In this document: piece by piece, positions 1-5,767 of the stretch
Numbering within the stretch: position 1 is the stretch's first letter
Layout of the letters: every line of letters begins with the position of its first letter
Virus record (IMG/VR): IMGVR_UViG_3300044547_000059
Span: 1 to 28,528 of that record
Strand: one strand, 5' to 3'
Origin: a virus
Length of the DNA stretch: 28,528 nucleotides
Position numbers and translations under genes: made by a program
Notes under the pieces: generated by a model
Databases searched by the model: none
The model's input: only the letters and a program-made list of their open reading frames with translations
What the model was told of the DNA's origin: nothing

Positions 1-151
1 CCTCTACTGGTGCTGCTACGTTTTTATCTTCTGTAACGGCTCAAAATGATGGTGCTTTTTATAGACTTAAAAGAACATCTGGAACTGACCTTGGATACAT
101 TACTGATTCTACAACTTGGGGTGCATCTGGAACTGATTTTGCAATAGGTGC
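1..151. repeat. Terminal direct repeat (circular-genome overlap)
   Basis: Bases 1-151 recur as 28378-28528, the very end of the window, with a single difference: T at 25 against C at 28402. The repeat stops exactly at the window edge, and the fibre reading frame continues correctly from the right end into the left end (offset 28377). This is what a circular or circularly permuted genome looks like when linearised. The implied unit length is about 28,377 bp. A true terminal repeat inside a fibre gene is less likely. The mismatch changes residue 672 of the fibre from Ser (right copy) to Leu (left copy), so it is a population variant or an assembly error. Confidence 0.9.
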
Positions 152-980
152 TTCATCTGCTAATATGGTATTTTACACTAATAATAGTGTTGCAGAACGT
201 ATGCGTATCACAAGCGGTGGTAACGTTGGAATCGGAACGAGTAATCCAATCAGGTTATTAAGTTTAGGTTCTTCTTTTGGGCCATCTGGTGGTTTGTCTA
301 CAAACATAAAGTTAGCGGTTTATGATAACGGAACTTCTGGAGATACATACGGATTAGGAATAAGTGGTGGAATGTTTGAAATACAATCTGCAGAAAATAT
401 TGGATTTTATACTGGTGCTGGTACAACTCGTACCGAACGAATGAGAATCGCCTCTAACGGGAATGTCGGTATTGGACAAACTCCTAATGCTGATTGTAGA
501 TTTAATGTAAGAGGTGTTGATAGTAGCGGAAGCAATATTGCATTATATGTTAGCAATAGTAGTGTTCAAAATTTATTTTATGTTAGAAATGATGGATTAA
601 TAATGACTGGAACTGCTGGAGCAAGTCCATATAATAACACCACCGCCGTTGCTGCAAATGTGCAAGTAGATGCAAATGGTTTTTTAGCTCGTTCAACATC
701 TTCATTAAAATATAAAACTGATGTTAGTAATTATGACAAAGGACTTGATATAGTAAATCAATTAAGACCTGTTTATTATAAAGGGATTAATGATGGGAAT
801 AAGGTTTTTGCAGGTTTAATAGCAGAAGAAGTACACGAATTAGGATTAACCGAATTTGTACAATATGCAGAAGATGGTAGTCCAGATGCATTGGCTTATC
901 AAAATATGGTTGCTTTATTAGTAAAAGCAGTACAAGAACTAACACAAAAAGTAAACGAATTAGAAAGTAAAATAAAATAA
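3..980 (+). CDS. Tail fibre protein, C-terminal part with S74 autoprocessing chaperone domain (partial)
   Basis: This frame is open from base 3 with no start of its own. It continues the gene that starts at 26388, and together they give a 989-residue fibre. Two repeats of the type E-R-M-R-I-x-S-x-G-N-V-G-I-G (around 201-240 and 438-475) are typical of phage fibre shafts. The last about 95 residues match the intramolecular chaperone domain of peptidase family S74 (endosialidase type). The Ser (codon 693-695, residue 895) sits five residues before the Lys (708-710, residue 900) in S-T-S-S-L-K, the spacing of the self-cleavage Ser/Lys pair. It is followed by I-V-N-Q-L-R-P-V-Y-Y, A-G-L-I-A-E-E-V and a C-terminal helical coiled coil. 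In this family the domain helps the trimer fold and then releases itself by cleavage. Confidence 0.9.
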   Translation, partial: STGAATFLSSVTAQNDGAFYRLKRTSGTDLGYITDSTTWGASGTDFAIGASSANMVFYTNNSVAERMRITSGGNVGIGTSNPIRLLSLGSSFGPSGGLSTNIKLAVYDNGTSGDTYGLGISGGMFEIQSAENIGFYTGAGTTRTERMRIASNGNVGIGQTPNADCRFNVRGVDSSGSNIALYVSNSSVQNLFYVRNDGLIMTGTAGASPYNNTTAVAANVQVDANGFLARSTSSLKYKTDVSNYDKGLDIVNQLRPVYYKGINDGNKVFAGLIAEEVHELGLTEFVQYAEDGSPDALAYQNMVALLVKAVQELTQKVNELESKIK

Positions 981-981
981 T

Positions 982-1308
982 ATGAAATACTGGTTTATTA
1001 ATCAAATGGCTTGTGTACCTAAAGATGGGGAATTAACTGACTTTGTAATTACTGTTGATTGGTCAAGAATTGCAAAAGAAACAATTAATGAAAAGGAATA
1101 CTCTTATTATGTTTATGGCAGTCAATCATTCTCAAAGGATGATGTTGCTAACTTTATCCCTTACATGGACTTAACCTATGACATCGTTTGTTCTTGGCTT
1201 GATGCTGGTCTTGATGTTCCAGCTTTAGACCTTAATTTAGACCAACAAATAGAGAATCAAGTTAATCCACCTATTGTGGTACTTCCGCTACCTTTTACTA
1301 ATCCATAG
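982..1308 (+). CDS. Hypothetical protein downstream of the fibre
   Basis: A 108-residue acidic protein that starts one base after the fibre stop, so it is almost certainly cotranscribed and translationally coupled. It is rich in aromatic and Asp residues, with Y-Y-V-Y-G-S-Q-S-F followed by a helical stretch around residues 50-75 and a proline-rich end. I see no signal peptide or membrane segment. Genes in this position in tailed phages often encode fibre-assembly helpers, but there is no motif here to prove that. I do not recognise the family with certainty. Confidence 0.75.
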   Translation: MKYWFINQMACVPKDGELTDFVITVDWSRIAKETINEKEYSYYVYGSQSFSKDDVANFIPYMDLTYDIVCSWLDAGLDVPALDLNLDQQIENQVNPPIVVLPLPFTNP

Positions 1309-1327
1309 GAAAATTAAAGTATTTAAC

Positions 1328-1335
1328 TATATTTG
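1328..1335 (+). promoter_or_regulatory. Candidate Bacteroidota promoter -7 box
   Basis: TATATTTG fits the Bacteroidota -7 consensus TAnnTTTG and lies 18 bases before the first start codon of the lysis-type operon (1353). No good TTTG -33 element is visible at the usual spacing, so the call rests on the -7 box and its intergenic position. Confidence 0.4.
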
Positions 1336-1352
1336 TATATAAAATTAAAACT

Positions 1353-1496
1353 ATGATACAATTAACGACAGAACAAATCAAAGAATTAGAAGCCTATTTA
1401 ATGGAGATTCCAGCAAAATTTGCTAATCCAATTTTAGGTTATTTGGGCAAAATTGCACAAGAACAAAATCCACCACAAGAATCAACTGAAGCGTAA
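1353..1496 (+). CDS. Small hypothetical protein, 47 residues
   Basis: A short ORF that begins M-I-Q-L-T-T-E-Q-I-K-E-L-E and ends P-P-Q-E-S-T-E-A. The first half looks like an amphipathic helix, followed by a Pro/Gly-containing stretch. It is the first gene after the putative promoter at 1328. Its stop overlaps the next start (TAATG at 1494-1498), which supports translation as a coupled unit. No function can be assigned. It is well placed for a small lysis-region or virion accessory protein, but that is inference. Confidence 0.6.
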   Translation: MIQLTTEQIKELEAYLMEIPAKFANPILGYLGKIAQEQNPPQESTEA

Positions 1497-1669
1497 TGGT
1501 ACATAATAGCAATCAATCGGACTTATTAACTATTGTTAGCGGAACATCCGCATTTATTAGTGTTGCAAATGTGCAACCCATAGTTTCACTTATAGCGAGT
1601 TTGATTGCTATTGTTTCTGGTATTTTAGCTGCAAGATATTACATTAAAGCTACCAAAAGATTCAAGTAA
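1496..1669 (+). CDS. Small membrane protein, holin candidate, 57 residues
   Basis: The N-terminus is polar (M-V-H-N-S-N-Q-S-D). A moderately hydrophobic stretch at about residues 11-28 is followed by a strongly hydrophobic one at about 29-46, and the C-terminus is basic (Y-I-K-A-T-K-R-F-K). One or two membrane spans and a positive tail are usual for small phage holins. It overlaps its neighbours by one base on both sides (starts at 1496, stop shared with the start at 1669), so it belongs to the same coupled cassette as the endolysin. Holin function is inferred from topology and location only. Confidence 0.6.
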   Translation: MVHNSNQSDLLTIVSGTSAFISVANVQPIVSLIASLIAIVSGILAARYYIKATKRFK

Positions 1670-2202
1670 TGAAAGAGATAGTAATCGTTCTATTAACGGC
1701 GGTTCTAATCTTTTTTATCGCAAGTGAGGCACGATACACCAAAAGTGAACCTGTAATCATAACTGACACAGTTTACCAACAGAAAACTTTTACTAAGTTT
1801 ATAAAGGGAAATTCTATCCCTTTTGTAGTTTTAGACACAATTTACATAGTTGAAACGGACACAATTACAATCGTTAAGGATTATAACCAAGTAAAGGTTT
1901 ATTCCGATACTATGCGCATAGATTCTTTAGGATACGCATACATACAAGACACAATCAGTCAAAACAAGATACAAGGCAGAGGTTTTAGTGCCAATTTTAA
2001 CCTTCCTACGATAACAATTACCAAACTAATAGAGCCAAAGTCAAAGAACCAACTTTATTTGGGATTTATAGGCGATTTAAAGCACTCAAACGGACAAATT
2101 GGGATAGGAGGTTCAATTGCTCTTAAAACGGCTAAAAACACCTTATATACGGCAACGGCAACAATGAACGGATATTCTTTTGGATACTATAAAAAGTTTT
2201 AA
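1669..2202 (+). CDS. Membrane-anchored lysis-region protein, possible spanin-like, 177 residues
   Basis: Residues 1-20 form a hydrophobic N-terminal segment after M-K-E, a signal-anchor type membrane span. The rest is a Thr/Ile/Tyr-rich, probably beta-structured region. Near the C-terminus are short alternating strands (residues about 125-177) that end in Y-Y-K-K-F; a terminal Phe resembles an outer-membrane strand end. The gene lies between two small membrane proteins and upstream of the endolysin. An N-terminal inner-membrane anchor with a periplasmic body would fit a spanin-type role in disrupting the outer membrane, but I see no lipobox and no known family motif. Treat the role as a hypothesis. 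Confidence 0.65.
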   Translation: MKEIVIVLLTAVLIFFIASEARYTKSEPVIITDTVYQQKTFTKFIKGNSIPFVVLDTIYIVETDTITIVKDYNQVKVYSDTMRIDSLGYAYIQDTISQNKIQGRGFSANFNLPTITITKLIEPKSKNQLYLGFIGDLKHSNGQIGIGGSIALKTAKNTLYTATATMNGYSFGYYKKF

Positions 2203-2203
2203 T

Positions 2204-2398
2204 ATGAAAAAGTTTATAATTTCAATGTTTAGTGATGAAGTTGGTGCTATGAGCCATAAAAGGATTTTAGCTTTTATTGGTGCTATTTGTTTATATACAA
2301 CTTTTGTAATTACTAAAAGCGACCATTTAGGCGATTTAGTTTTTTATATGAGTATGGCATTTGCAGGTTTAACAACTATTGATAAATTTAGTAAATAA
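2204..2398 (+). CDS. Two-span membrane protein, holin candidate, 64 residues
   Basis: I chose the ATG at 2204, two bases after the upstream stop, over an in-frame ATG at 2180 that lies inside the previous gene. The protein has a polar N-terminus (M-K-K-F-I-I-S-M-F-S-D-E), a hydrophobic span at about residues 20-36, a short polar turn (K-S-D-H) and a second span at about 42-58, then a charged tail. This two-helix topology and size fit a phage holin. The endolysin follows within 90 bases. The stop overlaps the next start (ATAATG, 2395-2400). Confidence 0.7.
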   Translation: MKKFIISMFSDEVGAMSHKRILAFIGAICLYTTFVITKSDHLGDLVFYMSMAFAGLTTIDKFSK

Positions 2399-2484
2399 TG
2401 GAAAACAACGAAAAAAGAGCATTTGCAATTGGTTTTGTATTGTGGGTAATTGGATTAGTTTACTTTATAAATCAAGTGTTATGA
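2398..2484 (+). CDS. Tiny single-span membrane peptide, 28 residues
   Basis: A 29-codon ORF: a charged head (M-E-N-N-E-K-R) followed by a single hydrophobic segment (residues about 8-24) that ends I-N-Q-V-L. Its start overlaps the previous stop, and its end overlaps the endolysin start by four bases (ATGA at 2481). This gapless coupling on both sides is the main evidence that it is translated. It could be a lysis regulator or an accessory to the neighbouring holin candidate. It is too short for any family assignment. Confidence 0.5.
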   Translation: MENNEKRAFAIGFVLWVIGLVYFINQVL

Positions 2485-3086
2485 TTAGTAAATCTGCAAT
2501 AGACCTTATAATAAAGCACGAAGTGGGCGGTCGTGATGTATATACTCGTAGGTATCAAAAACCAATATGGGCTGGTGGGGATAGTGGAATTACTATTGGG
2601 ATAGGTGCTGATTTAGGCTATATGAAGGAAAAAGAATTTTTAGCCGTATGGAGTCCAAATCTTAATCTTAATTTTATTAATGCATTAAGACCAGTTGTTG
2701 GATTAAAAGGTCAACAAGCCAAGTTAATGTTAAGAGGTGAGATTTTAAATGTTAAAGTGCCTTTCAATGTAGCATACGAAGTATTTATAAATTATGACAT
2801 TCCTAAATATTATAAGTTGACTAAAGCCATTTATCCAGAACTTGACACCTTAAACGAGGACACAAGAGGTGCGTTGGTTTCAATGATCTATAACAGGGGA
2901 AACAAGTTAGATGGCGATAGGCGCAAGGAAATGAGGGCAATAGTTAATCTTGTGGCAAAAGCTGATTACGAGGGGATAGCTGACCAAATAGAAAGGTCTA
3001 AAAGACTTTGGGAAAATGTTGGATTGGATGGACTTGTAAAAAGAAGGGAGGAGGAAGCAGATTTGATTCTAAACTCACTAACCTAA
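2481..3086 (+). CDS. Endolysin, lysozyme-like (T4/pesticin-type fold)
   Basis: The start is the ATG at 2481, coupled to the preceding stop, which gives 201 residues; longer in-frame starts would run through the upstream gene. Near the N-terminus an invariant-looking Glu (E14 in I-I-K-H-E-V-G-G) is followed by G-G-D-S-G-I-T-I-G-I-G (residues 32-42) with D34 and T38. This layout resembles the catalytic Glu-Asp-Thr arrangement of T4/pesticin-class muramidases. Later segments (A-L-V-S-M-I-Y-N-R-G, residues about 132-141) fit the lysozyme core. It should cut peptidoglycan glycan strands. No signal peptide is visible, so export should depend on a holin, consistent with the small membrane proteins just upstream. 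Confidence 0.8.
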   Translation: MISKSAIDLIIKHEVGGRDVYTRRYQKPIWAGGDSGITIGIGADLGYMKEKEFLAVWSPNLNLNFINALRPVVGLKGQQAKLMLRGEILNVKVPFNVAYEVFINYDIPKYYKLTKAIYPELDTLNEDTRGALVSMIYNRGNKLDGDRRKEMRAIVNLVAKADYEGIADQIERSKRLWENVGLDGLVKRREEEADLILNSLT

Positions 3087-3095
3087 AATAAACCT

Positions 3096-4133
3096 ATGGC
3101 AACAACAAAAAAAGGCGGAAGCAAAACCACAATGAGTGGTCAAATAGTCTTGGACTATTTAGCTAAATATCCTCAATGGATGCCTTCTAATACTTTAGCT
3201 TCTTTGATTATGAAGGAGCAATCAGCACACTTTGACAATCAAGAAAATGTACGTTATTTGGTACGTTATTATAGGGGTAAGACAGGTGAAAGCAAAAGTG
3301 TAAAAGGAACTAACAAACAATTTATAGAAGATTTTAAACGTACTGCTTCAAACTTTGCTCAGCCACCTACTTGGGTAGAAGAAAAGGTTGTTTATTGTTT
3401 GCCGATAGGAATTAAGAAGATGGGTTTTATAAGTGATCTACAAGTTCCATTTCACGACCCTAAAGCTATTGAGGTTTGCTTTAAATACTTACAGGAACAA
3501 AAGATTGATTCATTATTTATCAATGGTGATTTGGTTGACTTTTACCAATTAAGCGATTTCCAGAAAGACCCAAGAGTTAGAAAGTTTGATGAGGAACACG
3601 AGGCTATAATTGAGATGCTTGGATTTATAAGAGCATCATTTCCTTTGATACCGATTTACTACAACTTAGATGCGAATCACGAATTTCGTTATGAAAGGTA
3701 TATGAGAACCAAAGCACCAGAGTTATTAGGGTTAAGTGGTAAGTTTGACATTGAGGAAATTTTAATGCTAAATACTTTTAACATTATTCCGATTAAAAAC
3801 ATAGATCACGTTAAGTTCGGCAAATTACCTATCATTCACGGCGATACTACATTTAGAAGGGGAAGCGGTGTAAATCCAGCAAAGACTTTATACGATAGGG
3901 TTAAGCAGTCGGCAATTGCTTCGCACGTTCATCAGGTGCAATCTTACACAACAAAGAATCAATTTGATGAGGAAGTCTTTACTTGCTGGACCACTGGACA
4001 TTTGATGCATCCTAACGTGGAATATTGTAAGCACGTTGATAATTACTCACAAGGATTTGCTATATTAGAAAAAGATGTTGAAGGTTACTATTCGGTACAA
4101 AATAAAAGAATCTATAAAAACAAAATTTTCTAA
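3096..4133 (+). CDS. Calcineurin-like metallophosphoesterase with N-terminal helical domain
   Basis: A 345-residue protein. Residues about 110-340 carry the metallophosphoesterase series: D114-x-Q116 (usually D-x-H), G-D at 144-145, N-H at 194-195, H249 in I-I-H-G-D, and H277-x-H279. The usual G-N-H-D is degenerate (D-A-N-H-E), and His-to-Gln in motif I is unusual, so metal use may differ. Residues about 15-70 look like a winged-helix-type domain (T-M-S-G-Q-I-V-L-D-Y-L). The protein lies just after the endolysin, nine bases downstream, and before the terminators. The substrate could be a nucleotide, nucleic acid or phosphoprotein; the sequence does not decide. Confidence 0.8.
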   Translation: MATTKKGGSKTTMSGQIVLDYLAKYPQWMPSNTLASLIMKEQSAHFDNQENVRYLVRYYRGKTGESKSVKGTNKQFIEDFKRTASNFAQPPTWVEEKVVYCLPIGIKKMGFISDLQVPFHDPKAIEVCFKYLQEQKIDSLFINGDLVDFYQLSDFQKDPRVRKFDEEHEAIIEMLGFIRASFPLIPIYYNLDANHEFRYERYMRTKAPELLGLSGKFDIEEILMLNTFNIIPIKNIDHVKFGKLPIIHGDTTFRRGSGVNPAKTLYDRVKQSAIASHVHQVQSYTTKNQFDEEVFTCWTTGHLMHPNVEYCKHVDNYSQGFAILEKDVEGYYSVQNKRIYKNKIF

Positions 4134-4134
4134 T

Positions 4135-4326
4135 ATGAGATACCCTAAAAACTTTGCAAAATTGACACCAATACAACAAGAGCAATGGTTAGTTACTAAA
4201 CTAATTGAACTGCACAACTTAGAGCAAGAGATCAAATTAACCTTAGGCAAAATAAGAGGTGGTGAGAAACTTATATTTAAAGAAATAGACAGACCAGATT
4301 TAGCTTTAATGAAAGATGAAGATTAA
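4135..4326 (+). CDS. Small hypothetical protein, 63 residues
   Basis: The start at 4135 follows the phosphoesterase stop by one base. An in-frame ATG at 4075 would lie inside that gene and is rejected. The protein has Y-P-K-N-F-A-K-L-T-P-I-Q-Q-E-Q-W-L near the N-terminus and then a charged helix that could be a coiled coil (residues about 20-40). It ends D-L-A-L-M-K-D-E-D. It overlaps the next gene by 11 bases. Function unknown. Confidence 0.65.
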   Translation: MRYPKNFAKLTPIQQEQWLVTKLIELHNLEQEIKLTLGKIRGGEKLIFKEIDRPDLALMKDED

Positions 4327-4585
4327 GATCATATATAAAAAGTTAGGTAGGGAACAGGCTCACGGCATTGCTGAAAGTGATGGTGTAGTTTATATTGACT
4401 CACGGCTAAAGGGGAAAAAATTGCTTGAGATACTTCTACACGAGCTGATGCACCTTCAAAATCCATTAGATGATGAAGAAACGATTATTGAGAAAAGTGT
4501 AACTTTATGTAAGATTCTCTGGAAAGAAGGTTACAGGAGAGTTGATAATTCTAACGATACACCATTACAAGATGGTTCTAAATAG
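4316..4585 (+). CDS. Small HExxH protein, putative zinc metallopeptidase
   Basis: An 89-residue protein. Its centre reads L-L-E-I-L-L-H-E-L-M-H-L-Q-N-P, with H42-E43-x-x-H46 forming the HExxH zinc and catalytic motif on a hydrophobic helix, as in ImmA/IrrE- and SprT-like minimal peptidases. Downstream E54, E55 or E59 could supply the third metal ligand. A short beta-rich N-terminus precedes it (I-K-I-I-Y-K-K-L and V-V-Y-I-D-S-R). It is the last gene before two terminators. Target unknown; a role in cleaving a host regulator or in virion or lysis maturation is speculation. A chance HExxH is possible but unlikely in this helical context. Confidence 0.7.
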   Translation: MKIKIIYKKLGREQAHGIAESDGVVYIDSRLKGKKLLEILLHELMHLQNPLDDEETIIEKSVTLCKILWKEGYRRVDNSNDTPLQDGSK

Positions 4586-4603
4586 TTGTTCGTTCATAGT
4601 TCC

Positions 4604-4630
4604 TCACCCCTAAAAAGGTGGGGTTTTTTA
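4604..4630 (+). terminator. Intrinsic terminator 1
   Basis: A C-rich arm (CACCCC, 4605-4610) and a G-rich arm (GGTGGGG, 4617-4623) form a short GC hairpin around an A-rich loop, followed by six T bases. It lies 19 bases after the last gene of the block. Confidence 0.75.
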
Positions 4631-4632
4631 TA

Positions 4633-4640
4633 TATATTTG
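4633..4640 (+). promoter_or_regulatory. Weak candidate -7 box between terminators
   Basis: TATATTTG fits TAnnTTTG, but it sits directly after terminator 1 and before terminator 2 with no gene in between. If active it would make only a short RNA of about 55 bases that ends at terminator 2. Confidence 0.25.
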
Positions 4641-4666
4641 CAGTTCATATTGGAGAATTTAGGTTT

Positions 4667-4700
4667 AAGCCACCCTTTTAGTCTTATTAGGGTGGTTTTT
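4667..4700 (+). terminator. Intrinsic terminator 2
   Basis: CCACCC (4670-4675) pairs perfectly with GGGTGG (4690-4695). Weaker A-T pairs extend the stem outward, the loop is about 14 bases, and a run of T follows. Together with terminator 1 it makes a double stop that isolates the lysis-side operon from the early region. Confidence 0.8.
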
Positions 4701-4751
4701 ATGTGTCATAAAACGCACTATTTGACACATATTTGTTGCATATAAGTCAAA
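4700..4751. repeat. Overlapping inverted repeats in the control region
   Basis: TATGTGTCA (4700-4708) is perfectly inverted at 4723-4731 (TGACACATA) around a 14-base spacer. TTTGAC (4721-4726), which shares bases with the second arm, is also inverted as GTCAAA at 4746-4751. The two hairpins cannot form together. The site lies between the terminators and the early promoter at 4837, so it could be an operator pair for a dimeric regulator or an RNA/DNA structural element. The rest of the gene-free stretch from 4586 to 4868 holds the terminators and promoter described separately; I see no ORF in it. Confidence 0.5.
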
Positions 4752-4810
4752 TTATACCATTTACCCTTATTATTTGCCGTTCATCACATTTATTTAAAAT
4801 AATTGGCTTG

Positions 4811-4844
4811 TTTGATAAAGTTATAAGGTTTTACCCTATCTTTG
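4811..4844 (+). promoter_or_regulatory. Early-region promoter candidate (TTTG-N22-TATCTTTG)
   Basis: TTTG at 4811-4814 and TATCTTTG at 4837-4844 resemble the Bacteroidota -33/-7 promoter elements, with a slightly long spacer of 22. The box is 25 bases before the first early gene and follows a double terminator, which is the expected place for the early promoter. Confidence 0.55.
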
Positions 4845-4868
4845 AATCCTAAACCAAAAACAACCAAT

Positions 4869-4997
4869 ATGAACAGACTAAAAACTCCACAAGAGAAAGC
4901 AAAAGAACGCTACAAAGCTGAAAGCATCAAACCACTTTACGCATTTATTATTGTATGCGTGGCATTTTTAATTACCGCAATCCTTCAAAACATTTAA
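4869..4997 (+). CDS. Small single-span membrane protein, 42 residues
   Basis: First ORF of the early operon. It has a highly charged N-terminus (K-T-P-Q-E-K-A-K-E-R-Y-K) and one hydrophobic span at about residues 24-39. Its leader (CAACCAATATGAAC around the start) is shared with the Bet gene at 6463. The next gene starts three bases after its stop. Early phage membrane peptides often target host envelope or defence functions, but nothing here is specific. Function unknown. Confidence 0.6.
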   Translation: MNRLKTPQEKAKERYKAESIKPLYAFIIVCVAFLITAILQNI

Positions 4998-4999
4998 CT

Positions 5000-5230
5000 A
5001 TGAAAACACCAATGCAATTACTATTAGAGTACATTAAAACTGCTCACACCTTTACATTCCTTCCGGAACAATTAGCTAAAACTATTGAAGAAAAGTATTT
5101 GCCAATGGAAAAAGCTGATCTAAGAAATGCGTTTGACAATGGCGAAATTAACGTATGGAACGGCAAAAGAGATGAATCTTTTGAATTTGAAGGTGGTATG
5201 GACTATTATAACAAAACCTATAAAAACTAA
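5000..5230 (+). CDS. Hypothetical early protein, 76 residues
   Basis: The start at 5000 is two bases past the previous stop; an in-frame ATG at 4955 lies inside the previous gene. The protein is acidic and helical: M-Q-L-L-L-E-Y-I-K-T-A, then L-P-M-E-K-A-D-L-R-N-A-F-D-N-G, and ends in an aromatic-rich tail (M-D-Y-Y-N-K-T-Y-K-N). The K-A-D-L-R-N-A-F-D-N-G stretch is of a kind I associate with small accessory proteins of Bacteroidota phages. No catalytic motif. Function unknown. Confidence 0.7.
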   Translation: MKTPMQLLLEYIKTAHTFTFLPEQLAKTIEEKYLPMEKADLRNAFDNGEINVWNGKRDESFEFEGGMDYYNKTYKN

Positions 5231-5233
5231 ATT

Positions 5234-5401
5234 ATGAACGCAATAGAAACATTTATTTATACATTAGAAACTCAATTAAAAACAATGCCAGATGGATACA
5301 CAAAGCAAACAGTTGTAGCTTGTAAAGAACTTGCAGAAGGCATAAAAGAAATTTATGAAAACCCTAATAACAACATTAGTAACGAATCAAATCAAGACTA
5401 A
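5234..5401 (+). CDS. Hypothetical early protein, 55 residues
   Basis: A short helical protein, M-N-A-I-E-T-F-I-Y-T-L-E-T-Q-L, with a middle P-D-G-Y-T-K-Q-T-V-V-A-C-K and an Asn-rich end. It starts three bases after the preceding stop. Its last 47 bases overlap the next ORF in another frame. Function unknown. Confidence 0.6.
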   Translation: MNAIETFIYTLETQLKTMPDGYTKQTVVACKELAEGIKEIYENPNNNISNESNQD

Positions 5402-5573
5402 CCTACAAACCGAAGCCGACAATAAAGGCATAACATTAAGTAAGTTAGTTTATAAAATCCTAAAACAATATGAGCAAACTAATCTATCAAGAGAAACAAC
5501 TAAAGTTGCACAAAAGAGCAACAATCCTACTGGAACTGCTAAAACAAGCACAGGGAAGGCAAAATCTATTTGA
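5355..5573 (+). CDS. Possible ribbon-helix-helix DNA-binding protein, 72 residues
   Basis: Residues 1-41 fit the Arc/CopG ribbon-helix-helix pattern: a short strand (L-I-T-T-L-V-T-N-Q-I), a helix (K-T-N-L-Q-T-E-A-D-N-K-G), then I-T-L-S-K-L-V-Y-K-I-L-K-Q-Y-E. The remainder is a low-complexity Ser/Thr/Lys tail that overlaps the next ORF. It overlaps the upstream gene by 47 bases and the downstream gene by 104 bases, each in a different frame. If real, it could be a transcription regulator acting on the control region just upstream. The long overlaps lower confidence. Confidence 0.5.
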   Translation: MKTLITTLVTNQIKTNLQTEADNKGITLSKLVYKILKQYEQTNLSRETTKVAQKSNNPTGTAKTSTGKAKSI

Positions 5574-5766
5574 GGCTGATCTTGCTGAATGGAGGCGAGG
5601 CTTGGATGACACAAGGACAATGATTAGCGAGGAAGATTTACTAATCAAGATTGCAAGGATGAATGACATCCAGCGCAGAATCCTTAAAAGCTACCATTAC
5701 TTGATTCTGGACCTTTATACCTTAACCGAAGACTTTATGTTACCAATAAACCTTTTACACTTTTAA
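5470..5766 (+). CDS. Hypothetical helical protein, 98 residues
   Basis: Begins M-S-K-L-I-Y-Q-E-K-Q-L-K-L-H-K-R and is almost entirely helical and charged, with a coiled-coil look up to about residue 75 (A-D-L-A-E-W-R-R-G-L-D-D-T). It ends with a hydrophobic stretch. The start context (aatATG) is the same as at several other genes here. The first 104 bases overlap the ribbon-helix-helix candidate. Function unknown. Confidence 0.6.
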   Translation: MSKLIYQEKQLKLHKRATILLELLKQAQGRQNLFEADLAEWRRGLDDTRTMISEEDLLIKIARMNDIQRRILKSYHYLILDLYTLTEDFMLPINLLHF

Positions 5767-5767
5767 T

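Noticed and set aside
25-25. Fibre variation by a diversity-generating retroelement
   Set aside because: Only one base differs, it is not an adenine change pattern, and no reverse transcriptase or template repeat is present.
1-151. Direct terminal repeats of a linear packaged genome
   Set aside because: The repeat lies inside a fibre reading frame that is continuous across the join, and it ends exactly at the window edge; a circular assembly overlap explains it better.
2379-2480. N-terminal extension of the endolysin to 2379
   Set aside because: It would overlap the 2204-2398 and 2398-2484 genes and adds no signal peptide; the coupled ATG at 2481 places the catalytic Glu at residue 14 as expected.
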